A stretch of 64,000 nucleotides of DNA from Phascolarctos cinereus (GCF_002099425.1 NW_018343954.1:23831501-23895500); one strand, 5' to 3'; shown: positions 21,950-32,587, counted from the stretch's first letter. Notes: generated from the letters alone by a model not told the origin. Made by a program: numbers and translations.

Positions 21950-22145
21950 GTGACATATAGGAGATAGAAAACTGGCCTAGGAGTCAGAAACACCTATTTC
22001 AAGTACTTCCTCTGAAATGTAATGATTGTGAGAACCTGGCTACTATGAACTGCAGAGACAGCGCTAACCTGCACTGGTCGAGGGCATTTCTTACCCAGGT
22101 GTTGCCTATAAAATAAAATCACAATTCCAGTCCTTGTCCCTAAGA
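21950..22145 (+). repeat. Marsupial MIR-derived SINE with 'ctaacctgcactggt' tail
   Basis: SINE body 'actggcctaggagtcagaaacacctatttcaagt', followed not by the usual MIR tail but by 'gaactgcagagacagcgctaacctgcactggtcgagggcat' and 'caattccagtccttgtcccta'. The same tail type recurs at 23188-23405, so this is a distinct subfamily. Confidence 0.65.
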
Positions 22146-22224
22146 AGTATGCAGAAATCCATGTGTATGGTAAAGATACTTCCTCAAGAGAGTTTCACCA
22201 AGCTTGACAGTCACAGGGAAGAGG

Positions 22225-22400
22225 CAACAATGAAGTATGGAAAGCAACCTAGATGTGGGGTCGACAGCTCTGAATTCAAATCCTGACTATGGTGCTTTCT
22301 ATGTGGGTGACCTAAGACAAGTTATTTCATGTCTCTGTACTTCAGTTTCCTCATCTGTAAAATAAAGGTTGCAAAGCCTGAGTGAGATGTTAAGTCTCTC
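22225..22400 (+). repeat. MIR SINE
   Basis: 'gctctgaattcaaatcctgac', 'gtgggtgacctaagacaagttatttcatg', 'cttcagtttcctcatctgtaaaataa'. Confidence 0.82.
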
Positions 22401-23187
22401 AGTTCAACATTTTGTCTCAACCCTGAGTAAGACAGACTATGGTTAAAAAAAAAAAATTAAATCCTGAAGCAGAGCATATTTTCCACTTTGAAAAAAAAAG
22501 AAGAAAAAGAAAAATATTTTCCTAGAACCCTTGGGTCCATAGGCACAGGTTGCCTTCAGGATATGTGCCAGCCCCTTCATCAATCCTGCCCTCAAGGCAT
22601 CTCAGAGCTTTGTGGTTTCTAATACAAACATGGGTGGGAAAGTATATTCTGTTGGGACTCTTGACAGGGTATGTACTAGATGTCAAGTATTATAAAATGC
22701 AGTATTATCTATCATCAGACAATGATAAACTATAATGCAATACAATTTCACTTGTACTCAATCATGCATTTTATGGGGAAAGCATAAAGTTTTACCATCT
22801 GCCTGGAAAAGAAATAGTAAAGCTCTATGATTCCTTATATTCTCCTTTCCTGGGTGCCTCAAACAAAGAAAACTATTGATTTTGACTTGTCTGAGCTACA
22901 GTTTGTAAAAAATTGCCCTGGCTCCATGACTTTCCTTTCACTCAGTTCAAATAATAGAAGAAAACAGGAGGTCTCCACAGAAGTCTACATGCAAGCAGAT
23001 TTACAGGGAGCCTTGTTGTTGGGGCTATTTGGAGGGTTCACATAGTTCGAACTTGCATCTGAAGGTTATCATCCTGACAACCTAAGTCTCCTTGCTGAGA
23101 TTCATATGTTACCCACTATTTTATCTGAGTTGAGCACACTCTTTGCACTGCCTGAGGACTACATTTAAAGACAGTAATAATAGCTTA
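22401..23187. other. Unassigned, with A-rich runs
   Basis: A-rich stretches at about 22445-22460 and 22489-22515. No gene or repeat recognised in the remainder. Confidence 0.4.
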
Positions 23188-23405
23188 AAGAGGCAACTTC
23201 ACATAGTGGATAGTCAGCCTTGGAGTTACCAAGATCTGGATTCAATCCCTGGCTCTGGTACAAGTGAGCTGTGCAACCTGGGGCAAGTCATTTAACTATT
23301 CCAGGACCCAGGAAACTCTTCAAGACTTAGTAACAGACTTCTTGCTTGTTTGCATCAGTAGGGGGATTTTCACAGCAGGAGTTTACCACACAGAAGAAAT
23401 CATAG
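23188..23405 (+). repeat. Marsupial MIR-derived SINE, same tail type as 21950
   Basis: 'agaggcaacttcacatagtggatagtcagccttggagttacc', 'ctgtgcaacctggggcaagtcatttaact', then the alternative tail ('gcatcagtagggggattttcacagcaggag'). Confidence 0.6.
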
Positions 23406-23419
23406 AATAAAAGTAATAA

Positions 23420-23640
23420 AAAAAAATAATAACAGTATCTTACATTTGTATGGTCCTTTGTAGATTACAAAGCTTGTAGAAGCATATGTTGCTTTATAAC
23501 TTATGAAGTATTTTCTTCATAACAGTACTAGAAAATAGCTAGCATGTTATCCTCATTTTATAGATGAGGAGACAGATTCCCAGAGAGATTGTAGTGACTT
23601 TCCACGACTAGCAATTCTGCTATAAGAGGCAAGCTGAGGA
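23420..23640 (-). repeat. MIR SINE, diverged
   Basis: Minus-strand MIR: 'atttgtatggtcctttgtagattacaaag', 'ttatcctcattttatagatgaggagacaga', 'gactttccacgactagc'. Confidence 0.65.
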
Positions 23641-23895
23641 TGAGAAGAAAACCTCAGGGAGAGATCTTCTTGGGACATAAAACACTGCTGCAGTAAAGAC
23701 TCCTCTGGTAGAAAGACAGAAACCCCCAGCACATTGAGGCTTCAGCAAGAATACCAAAGCTGGAATTCCAACATGAGATCTCTGCTTTCTAGCCCTCTGG
23801 CTTTTCTACTCCACTGTGCCACCAAGGTCACATGACAGGTAACTGCTAGAGATTTGACTGGACCTGGATCTTCTCACTGATGGTTTAATGCTCCT
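23641..23895. other. Unassigned, with a small MIR 5' piece
   Basis: 'ctagccctctggcttttctactccactgtgcc' near 23790-23820 resembles a MIR end on the minus strand. Otherwise nothing. Confidence 0.35.
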
Positions 23896-24430
23896 TTTAT
23901 CATCAATATACATATATTAAGCAGAGGCTATGTGTCAGGCATTGTACTAGGCACTGAGAATACAAATTCAAAGAATCCAACTATTTCTACACTGAAGAAC
24001 CTGGAAACAACATGTCACATATATACAGAATAAATACAGAAAAAAAGAAGAAAAAGTTAATTAGGGAGAAAAGTCACTAGTAATTAGGAGATAGAGAAAG
24101 GCTTCCTGGAAAAAATGGTACTTGTCCTGTGTATTGAAGGAAAAGGAAGATCCTATGAACCAGAGGTGAAGAGGAAGTTCATTATAGGCATGGGGGATAG
24201 CACAGAAATAGAAAATGGAGTGCCATTGTGGAACACAGAAAAAGCCAATTGGTTCATTGTGGGAAGCAGAGTAATACACAATGAGTCTGGATGGCACAGA
24301 AATAAAAGATAGGGTACCACTGAGGAACAAGGAAAAGATCAATTTGGTTCATTGTGGGGAGGAGAGTAATATATAACAAAATTGGAAAGGTAGGTTGGGG
24401 TCATGTTGGGAAGGTTCACTAAAAAGCCAA
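23896..24430 (-). mobile_element. L2 3' region, antisense, with internal tandem duplication
   Basis: Antisense L2 3' end ('atattaagcagaggctatgtgtcaggcattgtactaggcactgagaatacaa'), followed by the antisense 3' UTR-type wording ('gaagttcattataggcatggggga', 'gtgggaagcagagtaat', 'aaattggaaaggtaggttggggtca'). A block of about 94 bases is repeated in tandem (24195-24288 and 24289-24382). Confidence 0.6.
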
Positions 24431-24559
24431 ACATAATAACTCCAAAGTTATGAACCTGGAAGACTGGAAGCATGGTGGTGCCTTCAACAGAAAAAGCAAG
24501 TGGGAAAAGGGGTGGGTTGGAGGATAGAGGAGATGATGAGTTCCAGCTGGGACATCTCC

Positions 24560-24715
24560 TGATTCCCAGTTTCAGACTCCAGATTTTTAACCTTGGCATT
24601 GTCACCAACTCCTCACTCTCCTTCATTCCACATATCCAATCAAATGCCAAATTTTGCCCTATTTACCTCCACAATGACTCTGCCAGATCACCGTCTTCAC
24701 TATGCCAGGGCTATC
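24560..24715 (+). mobile_element. L2 fragment
   Basis: 'accttggcattgtcaccaactcctcactctcc', 'cacatatccaatcaaatgccaaattttgcc', wording of the L2 ORF2/3' region. Confidence 0.65.
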
Positions 24716-25385
24716 TATAAAATGTGAAAGCCTTTGCATAACCAAATGTTCAAGTTACTATGCAGCGGCCTATTTCTGAGGTTTCAACTGCAGGTAGACT
24801 GCCCACATATTTAAATTCACTCTATCCAGTAAAATGCCTGAGGTTGAACAGTCATGCTGATGAAATAGGAGACACTAAATGAAGTGTTTTAAGCATTTGG
24901 CTTTATTTAATTTGTTTGTTTATTTCCCCAAACTGCCTGCAGAACAGAGAGAGAATCAGCATCTGCACAGCTGTGGCCGATTCACAAGGAGCCGGTTAGC
25001 TCTTCTTAACTGACAGGAATTTATTTCCAGATTTCAGTTTAAAACACAGAGCAGACCTAAAACTCATCATTACCAATGCTTGTTAATCCTCTCTCGCTTA
25101 TATTTCTTTGCCTTCATTACTGTGGGCTTTATTTTTCTTTCTGGTTTCTCAACTCCAGCTCAATGTATTGGCAAGGGGGCGGGGGGGACATATATGTTCT
25201 GGGATACATTTACTCAGCACCTGTCTCTCCCCACCCAGCACCACTAACTGCAGGTCAAGCCCTGCCAAGGTTGTTAAAAAGAAAATGACCAGCATAGCCC
25301 TGTTAACCCACTAGCTTCTAAAAATATAAATGTAATTGATCCCTGTACATTCTTGATGCAATTCCCCTACCCCAACTCTTTTGTC
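24716..25385. promoter_or_regulatory. Repeat-free block, candidate conserved non-coding element (about 24860-25080)
   Basis: No repeat landmarks. The 24860-25080 part has AT-rich, motif-dense sequence ('aaatgaagtgttttaagc', 'gctttatttaatttg', 'cagctgtggccgattcacaaggagccgg') with CpGs retained at 24980, 24996 and 25094. A G-run lies at 25175-25188. The two overlapping plus-strand ORFs at 25076-25314 have no domain. Confidence 0.28.
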
Positions 25386-25510
25386 CCCATTAGACTGACA
25401 GCAACTTGAGAGTAGGAATTGTCTTTTTACCTTTCTTTGTGTTCACAGTGCTTAGTACACTGACTAGCACATATTAGGTGCTTAAGAAATGTTTATTGAC
25501 TGACTCTTCT
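25386..25510 (+). mobile_element. L2 3' end
   Basis: 'cattagactgacagcaacttgagagtaggaattgtc', 'cacagtgcttagtacactgactagcacatattaggtgcttaagaaatgtttattgactgac'. Confidence 0.87.
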
Positions 25511-25808
25511 TTTATATCCCACCCACCCAACCAAAGGGCAACCCCTGTCTGGGGAATGATAGGGCAACTGAATTCATCCACACAGAGCAGTTTCATGCAC
25601 TCTGTTCATGAAAAAAATGGCTTGGAGAAAACAAATGGCCAGTCAGAAGCTAATAGTACCTGATGAATTTGATTTTATTAATAGTTATTATTAGGTCTAA
25701 ACATGCATTCATTGGTATGCCAAACTCCCAGTACCAATGAAGATCTATGACTCGTCTGTAACTTAAAATTTTAGAAACTTGCCACTGAGAATTTGACTAC
25801 ACCCTAGT
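25511..25808. other. Unassigned interval
   Basis: Nothing recognised. Confidence 0.3.
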
Positions 25809-25950
25809 CAAGGGGTGGGGAACCTGAGACCTCCAGGTCACATGTGGCCCTCTAGGTCCTCAAGTGAGGCCAAAGAATTAAGTCAAAGGGCCTAACTTGA
25901 GGACCTAGAGGGCCACATGTGACCTTGAGGCCAAAGGTCCCCCACCCCTG
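25809..25950. mobile_element. Compact foldback hAT-like MITE
   Basis: A 142-base near-palindrome. The left arm 'ggggtggggaacctgagacc' continues through 'tcacatgtggccctctaggtcctcaagt'. The right arm is its reverse complement, 'acttgaggacctagagggccacatgtga', ending 'ggtcccccacccctg'. The loop is about 25 bases ('gaggccaaagaattaagtcaaa'). Terminal C-A-(A)-GGGGT style ends and small size fit a non-autonomous hAT. Flanks 'ccctagtc' and 'gactggtc' may be a decayed 8-base target duplication. Same family as 13158-13350. Confidence 0.8.
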
Positions 25951-26229
25951 ACTGGTCTCTCCTGACTCCAAGTATGGTATTCTTTCCATTGTACAGTACT
26001 TTCTTCCCAAGGGAGTTTCATTATCAAAGTGGCAACAAACAAACAAACAAAAACAACAGCCTTTCTTACACGGTTTTTTTGCTTAGAAGGAAGTCCTAGA
26101 GAGAAAAAAAATATATTTATACAACTACACCTTCCCAGGGGCCCACTGTAATGGAATTATCCTTCTGATAATGATACATGATAGAACTGTCCCCATCACC
26201 ATAACCACAACAATTGGAACATTGAAAGT
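25951..26229. other. Unassigned, with a short (CAAA)n run
   Basis: (CAAA)n-like bases at 26034-26057; otherwise nothing recognised. Confidence 0.35.
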
Positions 26230-26800
26230 AATCAACTCTATTAAGGAAAAATATGAAGAAGATAATAATATTCTCAAAACCAGGGGCCATCCATACCAGT
26301 CCTGGAAAGTGGCGAGTCAAGAGCTTTTAAGCTGGAAAATACCCAAAAGAGGATAACGAATATGGTGAAGGGCCATATGCCATATGATGATTGATTAAAG
26401 AAACTGTGAATGTTTAGCCTGGAGATTAAAAGACTTGTGGGGACAGTGGGGGTGAGGTTGGCAGGAGGGAGCAGGATAAATGGGATAGCTCTATCTTCAA
26501 GTATTTGAAGTATGGCTTCAATGAAGAAAAAGTAAACTGTTTTTCATGGCCATAGAGGAAAGAACTAGAAGAAATGTGCCAATACTACAAGGAGCAAGTG
26601 AAAACTTGACGAAAGGACAAATTTCCTAACAGCACAAAGAGGAAGGAGCTGCTTGCCCCTGGAGATGGGGCTCACCTTCACTTTAAGTCTTTAAGCAAAA
26701 GCTAGATGATGACTTGTCATGTACCTAGAAAAGCAACTTATTCAGATACAAGTTCCGTCAGTAACCTTTGAGAAAGATTCTGTGACTCTCTCACTTAATG
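26230..26800 (+). mobile_element. CR1/L3-like LINE 3' end, sense
   Basis: Ordered 3' blocks of the family: 'ggataacgaatatggtgaagggcc', 'ccatatgatgattgattaaagaaactg', 'gaatgtttagcctggagatta', 'cttcaagtatttgaagtatggc', 'agaggaaagaactagaag', 'acaaatttcctaacagcac', 'gtctttaagcaaaagctagatgatgacttgtc'. It matches the 10815-11165 copy block for block but extends further 5'. Confidence 0.78.
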
Positions 26801-27430
26801 GCAAAGCCATAACTCACATTTTCGGACCTGGGACACAACACGAATCACACCTGGGGCAAGTAGCATGAAAATTACCTTCAAATCAACTTTTTAATGAGAA
26901 ATTCATTTGTGGAGGGTAGGGAGACCTCTAAGACACAGCAAGAATGCAGGTATGGAGGCCAAGACTCTCCTATGTTGTAGCTGTCCATGAGGCAGAAGAA
27001 GTCAACTGGTAGTTTCCTACTTCAACTAATTCTGACCAAATAAGTTCTTGGTTCATTTGTTTCTAGTTGATGAAGGAATAGATGAGCTATAAGTACCATT
27101 CAAACTTCAAGACCTTAACACAAAGCCCTAGTTACCCCACCCCAGTTATAGCTCTGGTTAGTGGCCAGCCACCACAACTAGGTCCAGAAAGGCTGATAAA
27201 CTATTATTTTTTTCTATGAAGGAGATGACTACCATATGAAAACAAAAACATAAAACAAAAAAAGTGATGATTATCAGGGACACCTGGGGGTATTGGTAAA
27301 TGTTTAGCAACCAACTCTAATGGGGGGGGGTGATGTACACACAACACATTTTTTTTAAGTTAGATCTGCATTTTTAAATTTTTTTGTCACTTTCTTATTT
27401 TTAGACAATCAACAAAACAACAAATCAAAT
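26801..27430. other. Unassigned sequence
   Basis: No feature beyond a G-run at 27324-27331 and A/T-rich stretches. Confidence 0.4.
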
Positions 27431-28048
27431 ATTAATAGCAGCTTTTTTGTGGTAGCAAAGAATTAGAAATTGAGAGGATGCCCATCAATTGGAGAATGGA
27501 TGAACAAGTTATGGTATATGAATGTAATGGAATACTATTGTGGTATAAGAAATGATGAGTAGGCAGACTTCAAAAAAACTTGGAAAGACTTGTATGGTCT
27601 GATGCTGAGTGAAGTGAGCAGAACCAAGAGAACATTGTACACAGTAACATCCACATTATGGGATAACTGACTTTGAGACTTGGCTCTTCACAGCAGTGCA
27701 AGAATCTAAGGCAACTCCAAAAGATTCATGATGTAAACTGCTAACCACACCCAGAAAAAGAAATATAGAATCTTGGATGCAGATGGAAGCATACTATTTA
27801 CTCTCCTTTTCCTTTGTTGTTTTCTTTTATTGCTTCATTCTCATGGTTCTTCCCATTAGTTCTCATTTTGTCTTTACATCATGACTAATGGGAAATTATG
27901 CTTAATATGAGTGTATATGTAGAGCCTACATCGGGTTATATGCCATCTTCGTGGGGACAGGGGAAAGAAATGGGAGGGCAAGAGAATTTAAAACTCAAAA
28001 TCTTATGGAAATGAATGTTGAAAAATAAAAATAAATAATAAAAAAAAT
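27431..28048 (+). mobile_element. L1 3' end (last part of ORF2, 3' UTR, A-rich tail)
   Basis: Starts inside ORF2 at the equivalent of 1824 in the first L1 ('atagcagcttttttgtggtagcaaagaattagaaattgagaggatgcccatcaattgg'), passes the ORF2 end near 27668, then a 3' UTR ('ctaatgggaaattatgcttaatatgagtg', 'gccatcttcgtggggacaggggaaagaa'), ending in 'aaaaataaaaataaataataaaaaaa'. A short 5'-truncated insertion with an in-frame stop near 27560. Confidence 0.92.
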
Positions 28049-28084
28049 CAAGCTCTGATTTCCAAGATATAAAATTTAACAGTC

Positions 28085-28295
28085 AATTCTCCTGAGCTGG
28101 CTCCTGAATGCCCCTGTGTTACCCTTGGCAAGTCACTTAACCTCCATCTGTCTCAGTCTTTTTGTATATAAAATTGGGATAATAAGACCCCCTACCTGCT
28201 TAGGTTTTTGTGAAGATAAAATAAATTAACATACATTGAGCATTTTGCAAAATAAAATGCAATATAAATGCTACTTATTATTACAGTACTGAGCA
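28085..28295 (+). repeat. MIR-family SINE, 5' part lost
   Basis: 'ttacccttggcaagtcacttaacctccatctgtctcagtc', 'aaattgggataataagacccc', 'cattttgcaaaataaaatgcaatataaatgctac'. Confidence 0.8.
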
Positions 28296-28314
28296 CAGTG
28301 CCAATTCCATATGT

Positions 28315-28315
<1 letters not shown>

Positions 28316-28348
<33 letters not shown>
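28316..28348. repeat. (CA)n microsatellite
   Basis: About 15 CA units. Confidence 0.96.
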
Positions 28349-29115
28349 ATGCACAAGAATTAATCTCTCTTCATTTGCCACAGAATTAGGGCATTATATT
28401 TAATTCCAGCTAATTCAGGTATTTTCAACTTTTTTTTTCTCTCCTCAAATGAGATATGTCTCCAATTATTGGAATAACCACACAGCCCCAGGTTCTATCT
28501 TTAAAACATCAGATACCATTCTATGCGTGCTTTAAGTATAGATTTGGGTATCTGGGGACCTTGTTAGAAGGTCATTTGCTGTAATCAATTTGTTGGCATA
28601 TATGCTAGGTTATAAATTCTTTAACAGTCATATCCCTATAGCTTTTGATAATCTTCCTTAGTCTAAAAAGATAAAACACCCAGGAAATCCTATGGAATAT
28701 TAGATACTTTAAAAGTTATATGGTCTTCTAGCTTAGTTCTCCACTCCAGCACCAAAGAGAACACTAAAACACCCTTCGACTCTTAATTGGGAACAGGTAA
28801 GTCCAATATCCACCCTCTCTTGGGACTCTAGACAAAGCACATTGTGCCTTGAAAAATTACTGCAAATGCAAAATATCATCATTAAAGGAAATGTTTTAGA
28901 CTAAATTGATGCTCTGTTCTTCAGCCAATAAGCTAATCGTCCTCCAGAGGAATGCCTCCATTTAGGAAAGCTAAATCCCAGATCATGGACTGAGATGCTG
29001 AAGAGTCATGCAATAGGCTTACGTAGAAATGAATTAGGACAGAGCTGCTAGGCCAGCAGCACCGGGTTATGCAACTTGACTATTTATCTATGTTGGCTTG
29101 ATTCCCAAATCACTG

Positions 29116-29118
<3 letters not shown>
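28349..29118. other. Unassigned unique sequence
   Basis: No recognised gene or repeat over about 770 bases. Confidence 0.4.

Positions 29119-29174
<56 letters not shown>
29119..29174. repeat. (GT)n microsatellite, uninterrupted
   Basis: 28 GT units without interruption, suggesting recent expansion. It explains the Cys-Val repeat ORF at 29123. Confidence 0.98.
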
Positions 29175-29180
<6 letters not shown>

Positions 29181-29439
29181 GTTCAGGAGTAAAAAGATGG
29201 GGAAAGAAAAAGAATGATGACAGGCACCTTATTCCTGTATTCAATTCCCTACATCAGACATTGAAAATCAACCATGTACAAGGTACCATGTTACATACTA
29301 TGAGGGAACTAAAAAATAAGGTGTCCCAACCATTGTATATTTCATGAATAAACCTTAGAGTGTAATAAAGGAGATGAAATATTGCATAAATGCATTTTTA
29401 CCTTATTTCTGAGATTACTTTCCATTTTCACTGTATATA
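29175..29439. other. Unassigned interval
   Basis: Nothing recognised; part may be decayed antisense L2 ('cattgaaaatcaaccatgtacaaggtacc'). Confidence 0.3.
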
Positions 29440-29582
29440 TCTCGTATGTACCATTTTTTGGGTGTTCTACCCCCTATTAGAATGTGAGTTCCTTAAGGAT
29501 AGGGACCATGTTTTTGCCCCTCTCTGTATCCCTAACATTTAACATATTGCAAGTCTTAAGTGTTTATTGACTGACTAATCAC
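29440..29582 (+). mobile_element. L2 3' end
   Basis: 'ctattagaatgtgagttccttaaggatagggacc', 'ctgtatccctaacatttaacatattgcaagtcttaagtgtttattgactgac'. Confidence 0.87.
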
Positions 29583-29694
29583 CATAACATAAAGTAGAAT
29601 GTGAAATCACAATAAAAAATACGAAGTGCTATTTCAGGGGAAAAAATATTCTAACTGGTGTGTGGGGTGGTGTGGATTAAAAGGAAGTTCCTCA

Positions 29695-29930
29695 ATTAGT
29701 CAGCAAGGCTGCTGAGTTAGAATCCGGCCTCAGCCCACTGGACAAATCAGTAAATCTCTCCATGACTTAGTTTCCTCATCTGCAAAATAAGGATAATAAT
29801 AGCACCTACCTCCCAAGATTGTTGTAAAGATCAAATGAGTTGTCATTTTGCAAAATTTAAAATGTTGCATAAATGCTAGCTATTTCATTATTATTGCTAT
29901 TGTTGTCATTATTATTGTTTATTATAGCAG
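29695..29930 (+). repeat. MIR/Mar-type SINE
   Basis: 'gctgagttagaatccggcctcag', 'gacttagtttcctcatctgcaaaataaggataataatagcacctacctcccaagattgttgtaaagatcaaatgag', 'ataaatgctagctattt'. Confidence 0.85.
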
Positions 29931-30374
29931 CAACTATATCTCAGACTGCTTTTTAAAATCCCAGAATCCTCCTCTCCATCTCCAATCACAATATACTCTG
30001 AGAACTTCAGATGCAGCAATAGTGGCCCTAAGTCAAATAGGGTAATGGATAAACCCTCAAAACTTCACTTATTCAGTCAACAAACATTTATGAATTCTTA
30101 CTCTAAATAAAAAAAAACTAAGATGAATGATACACAAACCTTGTCAAACTAAAAATCCTTAATGTGTCTTGGAACAATGAGAACCACACAAGTGGGTTAA
30201 AGGAAGAAGCTCCTTTGCCTTGGAGGGGAAAGCCTCCTAGGTCAAGAATGAGAAAATATTTCCCATGCCTTCCTACCCATAATTTAGTCATTGGAGATGG
30301 GTGCCTAGGATTACCCAGGTGCTAGGAGCATAGACATGCTAGCACATTTCATTAGAAAATTCACCCAAGGGGTT
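29931..30374. other. Unassigned, with an antisense L2 terminus
   Basis: A decayed L2 end ('attcagtcaacaaacatttatgaattcttactct') lies at about 30070-30105 on the minus strand. The rest is unassigned. Confidence 0.4.
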
Positions 30375-30560
30375 GTGTGTGATTTTTTTTTAAAGACAAA
30401 GAACATAATTTTTATTCATCAAACTAAGGAAACTAAACTTAAGTATAATCCACACTTTAAACCAAAAAAGAGCATCATACAACCAAATTAAAACGCAAAG
30501 CCCGCTTTTTAGGTGAAAGGCTGTGCTTGTCTGTGGCTAGGAGTCGTCACTTTATATGAT
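30375..30560 (-). pseudogene. Possible retroposed transcript 3' end (unidentified)
   Basis: On the minus strand the segment reads as a transcript end: non-repetitive sequence with 'aaaagcgggctttgcgttttaa', then 'gatgaataaaaatt' (a canonical AATAAA signal), about 18 further bases, and a poly-A run (T run at about 30383-30391 on the plus strand). This spacing fits a polyadenylated RNA copied back into DNA. I see no coding frame and cannot name a source. It could also be a real polyadenylation site of a minus-strand RNA, or chance. Confidence 0.35.
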
Positions 30561-30569
30561 GTATGCAGC

Positions 30570-30768
30570 AGTAGGAATATCCTAGAAAGATCACTAGATT
30601 TAGAAAGAGAAGACCTGGTTCTACCACTTATCTGTTACTCTAGGCTCATTACTTAACTTTTGGGCCTTAATTTTGTCATATTCGAAATGAGGCTATTGGT
30701 CTATGTGCTGTCTAAGGCCCCTTGGAGGGGGATCCTAAATCCATCCCGAAGTCTTTGATTCTACAAAA
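30570..30768 (+). repeat. MIR SINE
   Basis: 'agatcactagatttagaaagagaagacctggttctaccactta', 'ttttgtcatattcgaaatgagg', 'aaggccccttggagg'. Confidence 0.75.
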
Positions 30769-30872
30769 GCAGTTCAGGTGCAGACATTTCTGGAAACTTT
30801 GATAAGTTTATCATCACTGTAGTTCATGTATTTGCTCACTTATTCATTCATCTATCCATTCAGCTGAGTAGA

Positions 30873-31125
30873 GACAACTAGGTGGTGCAGTGCATAGAAT
30901 GCTGGGCCCAGATTCTGGAAAATCTGAATTCAAATCCAGCCTCAGACACCTACTACCTATGTGACCTTCGGTGAGTCACTTAATCTCTGTCTGTCTCAGT
31001 TTCCTCATCTGTAAAATAGGGATGATAAAAAAGCACCTACCTCTCAGAGTTGTCATGAGCATCAAATGAGATGATATTTGTGTGCCTGGCATATAGTAGG
31101 TACTATATAAATGCTTATTCTTTTT
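30873..31125 (+). repeat. Mar/MIR3-type SINE, near full length
   Basis: 'gacaactaggtggtgcagtgcatagaatgctgg', 'ctgaattcaaatccagcctcagacacctactac', 'tcagtttcctcatctgtaaaatagggatga', 'gttgtcatgagcatcaaatgagatgat', 'catatagtaggtactatataaatgc'. Confidence 0.93.
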
Positions 31126-31139
31126 CCCTTTCATACACT

Positions 31140-31610
31140 CAGCCATCATTTATTAAACACCTAGTAGTTATATTCCAGGCACTGAGTCAGACTCTGGGGA
31201 AAGACCAAAACAAAATATTCTTTACCTTAAAGGAGCTTACATTCTCCTGAAGAGTGGGAAGGAGGAAAAGGTAGGGGTATACAAAGATAAGTCAAGACCA
31301 AACTTCATAAAGAGTAAATTCAAGAAGGGGGTGGGGCTTAATACATGATAGAGTCAGAAAAGGCCTCATGTAGGAAGTTGAAGAGGCTTGAGAAGGGACC
31401 TAGGCATTCCATAAGGTGGAGGAGAGATGTGCACTCATCATTATTATCATAAAACATTTGCTGAGCATCTGCTTTGTGCAGGACACAGTACTGGGTGCAA
31501 GAAGTATCCCACAACTGACAGCAACTCCTTCAAGCCTTAACACAAGCTTAGAGAAGTTCAGAAGGAAGGAAATGATTCCCCTTAGGACTAGACTTAGACC
31601 TCCCAGGCAA
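31140..31610 (-). mobile_element. L2 3' region, antisense
   Basis: 'catttattaaacacctagtagttatattccaggcactgag', 'taaaggagcttacattctcctgaagag', 'gaaaaggcctcatgtaggaagttgaagaggcttga'. A second L2/MIR-like end follows at about 31435-31480 ('aacatttgctgagcatctgctttgtgcagg'). Confidence 0.72.
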
Positions 31611-32587
31611 CTCTAGAACAGAGAGGGCCACTCTGCATGCCTGGGGTAAACTTCAAAGATTCAATCTCCAAATACCAGTATCAGAAATTCTGTCTTTGTT
31701 GAAATCCTTGATATTCCCTTTCTTAGATGAAACTTCATGTTTTTATTTATATATAGGTCACTTTATATTCATATAATTTCTGAGAAAGAAAAATAGTAAG
31801 TATGTGAAAAGGATTATAACAAACTCAAATTAGGGGTTTAACCATTTCATGGTAAAATGGCCAGTCTACCTATGGAATTAACGTAGCTATTGCTTAAACT
31901 GATCAATGAAAAACAGATGTTAGTTTCCCCATATCATAACTTTTTTTAAAAATTAAAACTAAAATCACAGTTTTGATAAAAAGCTAGTAAAATGTCTCAG
32001 TCACCATTTACCAGATTATATGTTGCCTGCCATTTAAAATATCTGGTTTCCTTAGAAAACCTAACAGAACAAGGCATTTGATGTAGCTCAGAACATAGGA
32101 TTCATTTGTGAGTTAAAATATGCCTGGTAGCATATGAATAGCTCTGCCCTTCATATAAAAAAATGTACTTCCCAATTAATTTTCACCTGGAAAGAACATG
32201 TCAACCGAACACAATGAAATATAAACCCTTAAACTTCTCACTTTCATAATAACCATCATTTTTAAAAGTTAAAATTCAAGGATCTCGAAGGACTACAAAA
32301 TTGAAATGTTTTACATTGTTTCTGTCCATGAAACTTGTTCACTAGCTATCCACCTTCCCCATCCAAACACATGAATGGCACTGTTGCTATTCTGCCTTTT
32401 CACGAAGAGATAAAAATTGAAAAGTCAAATGAACTCAGAATCTTTTGACCTTGGCAGTAATGCATGTGAGCTGATAGTACATGTGCACAAACTTACCTGG
32501 GAAGATCTATCAAGCACAAAGGATCAAAATACCTAGTGGAGATTTGGGGTGAATTTTATTCATAGGTAAATATGCAAATCATTCTTC
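31611..32587. other. Unassigned AT-rich unique sequence
   Basis: Nearly 1 kb without recognised repeats or ORFs. The 32080-32330 part is dense in AT-rich motif words ('aattaattttcacctgg'), a weak candidate for conserved non-coding sequence. Confidence 0.4.

Noticed and set aside
29119-29174. Regular short repeats as a CRISPR array
   Set aside because: They are dinucleotide microsatellites without spacers, in a vertebrate genome.
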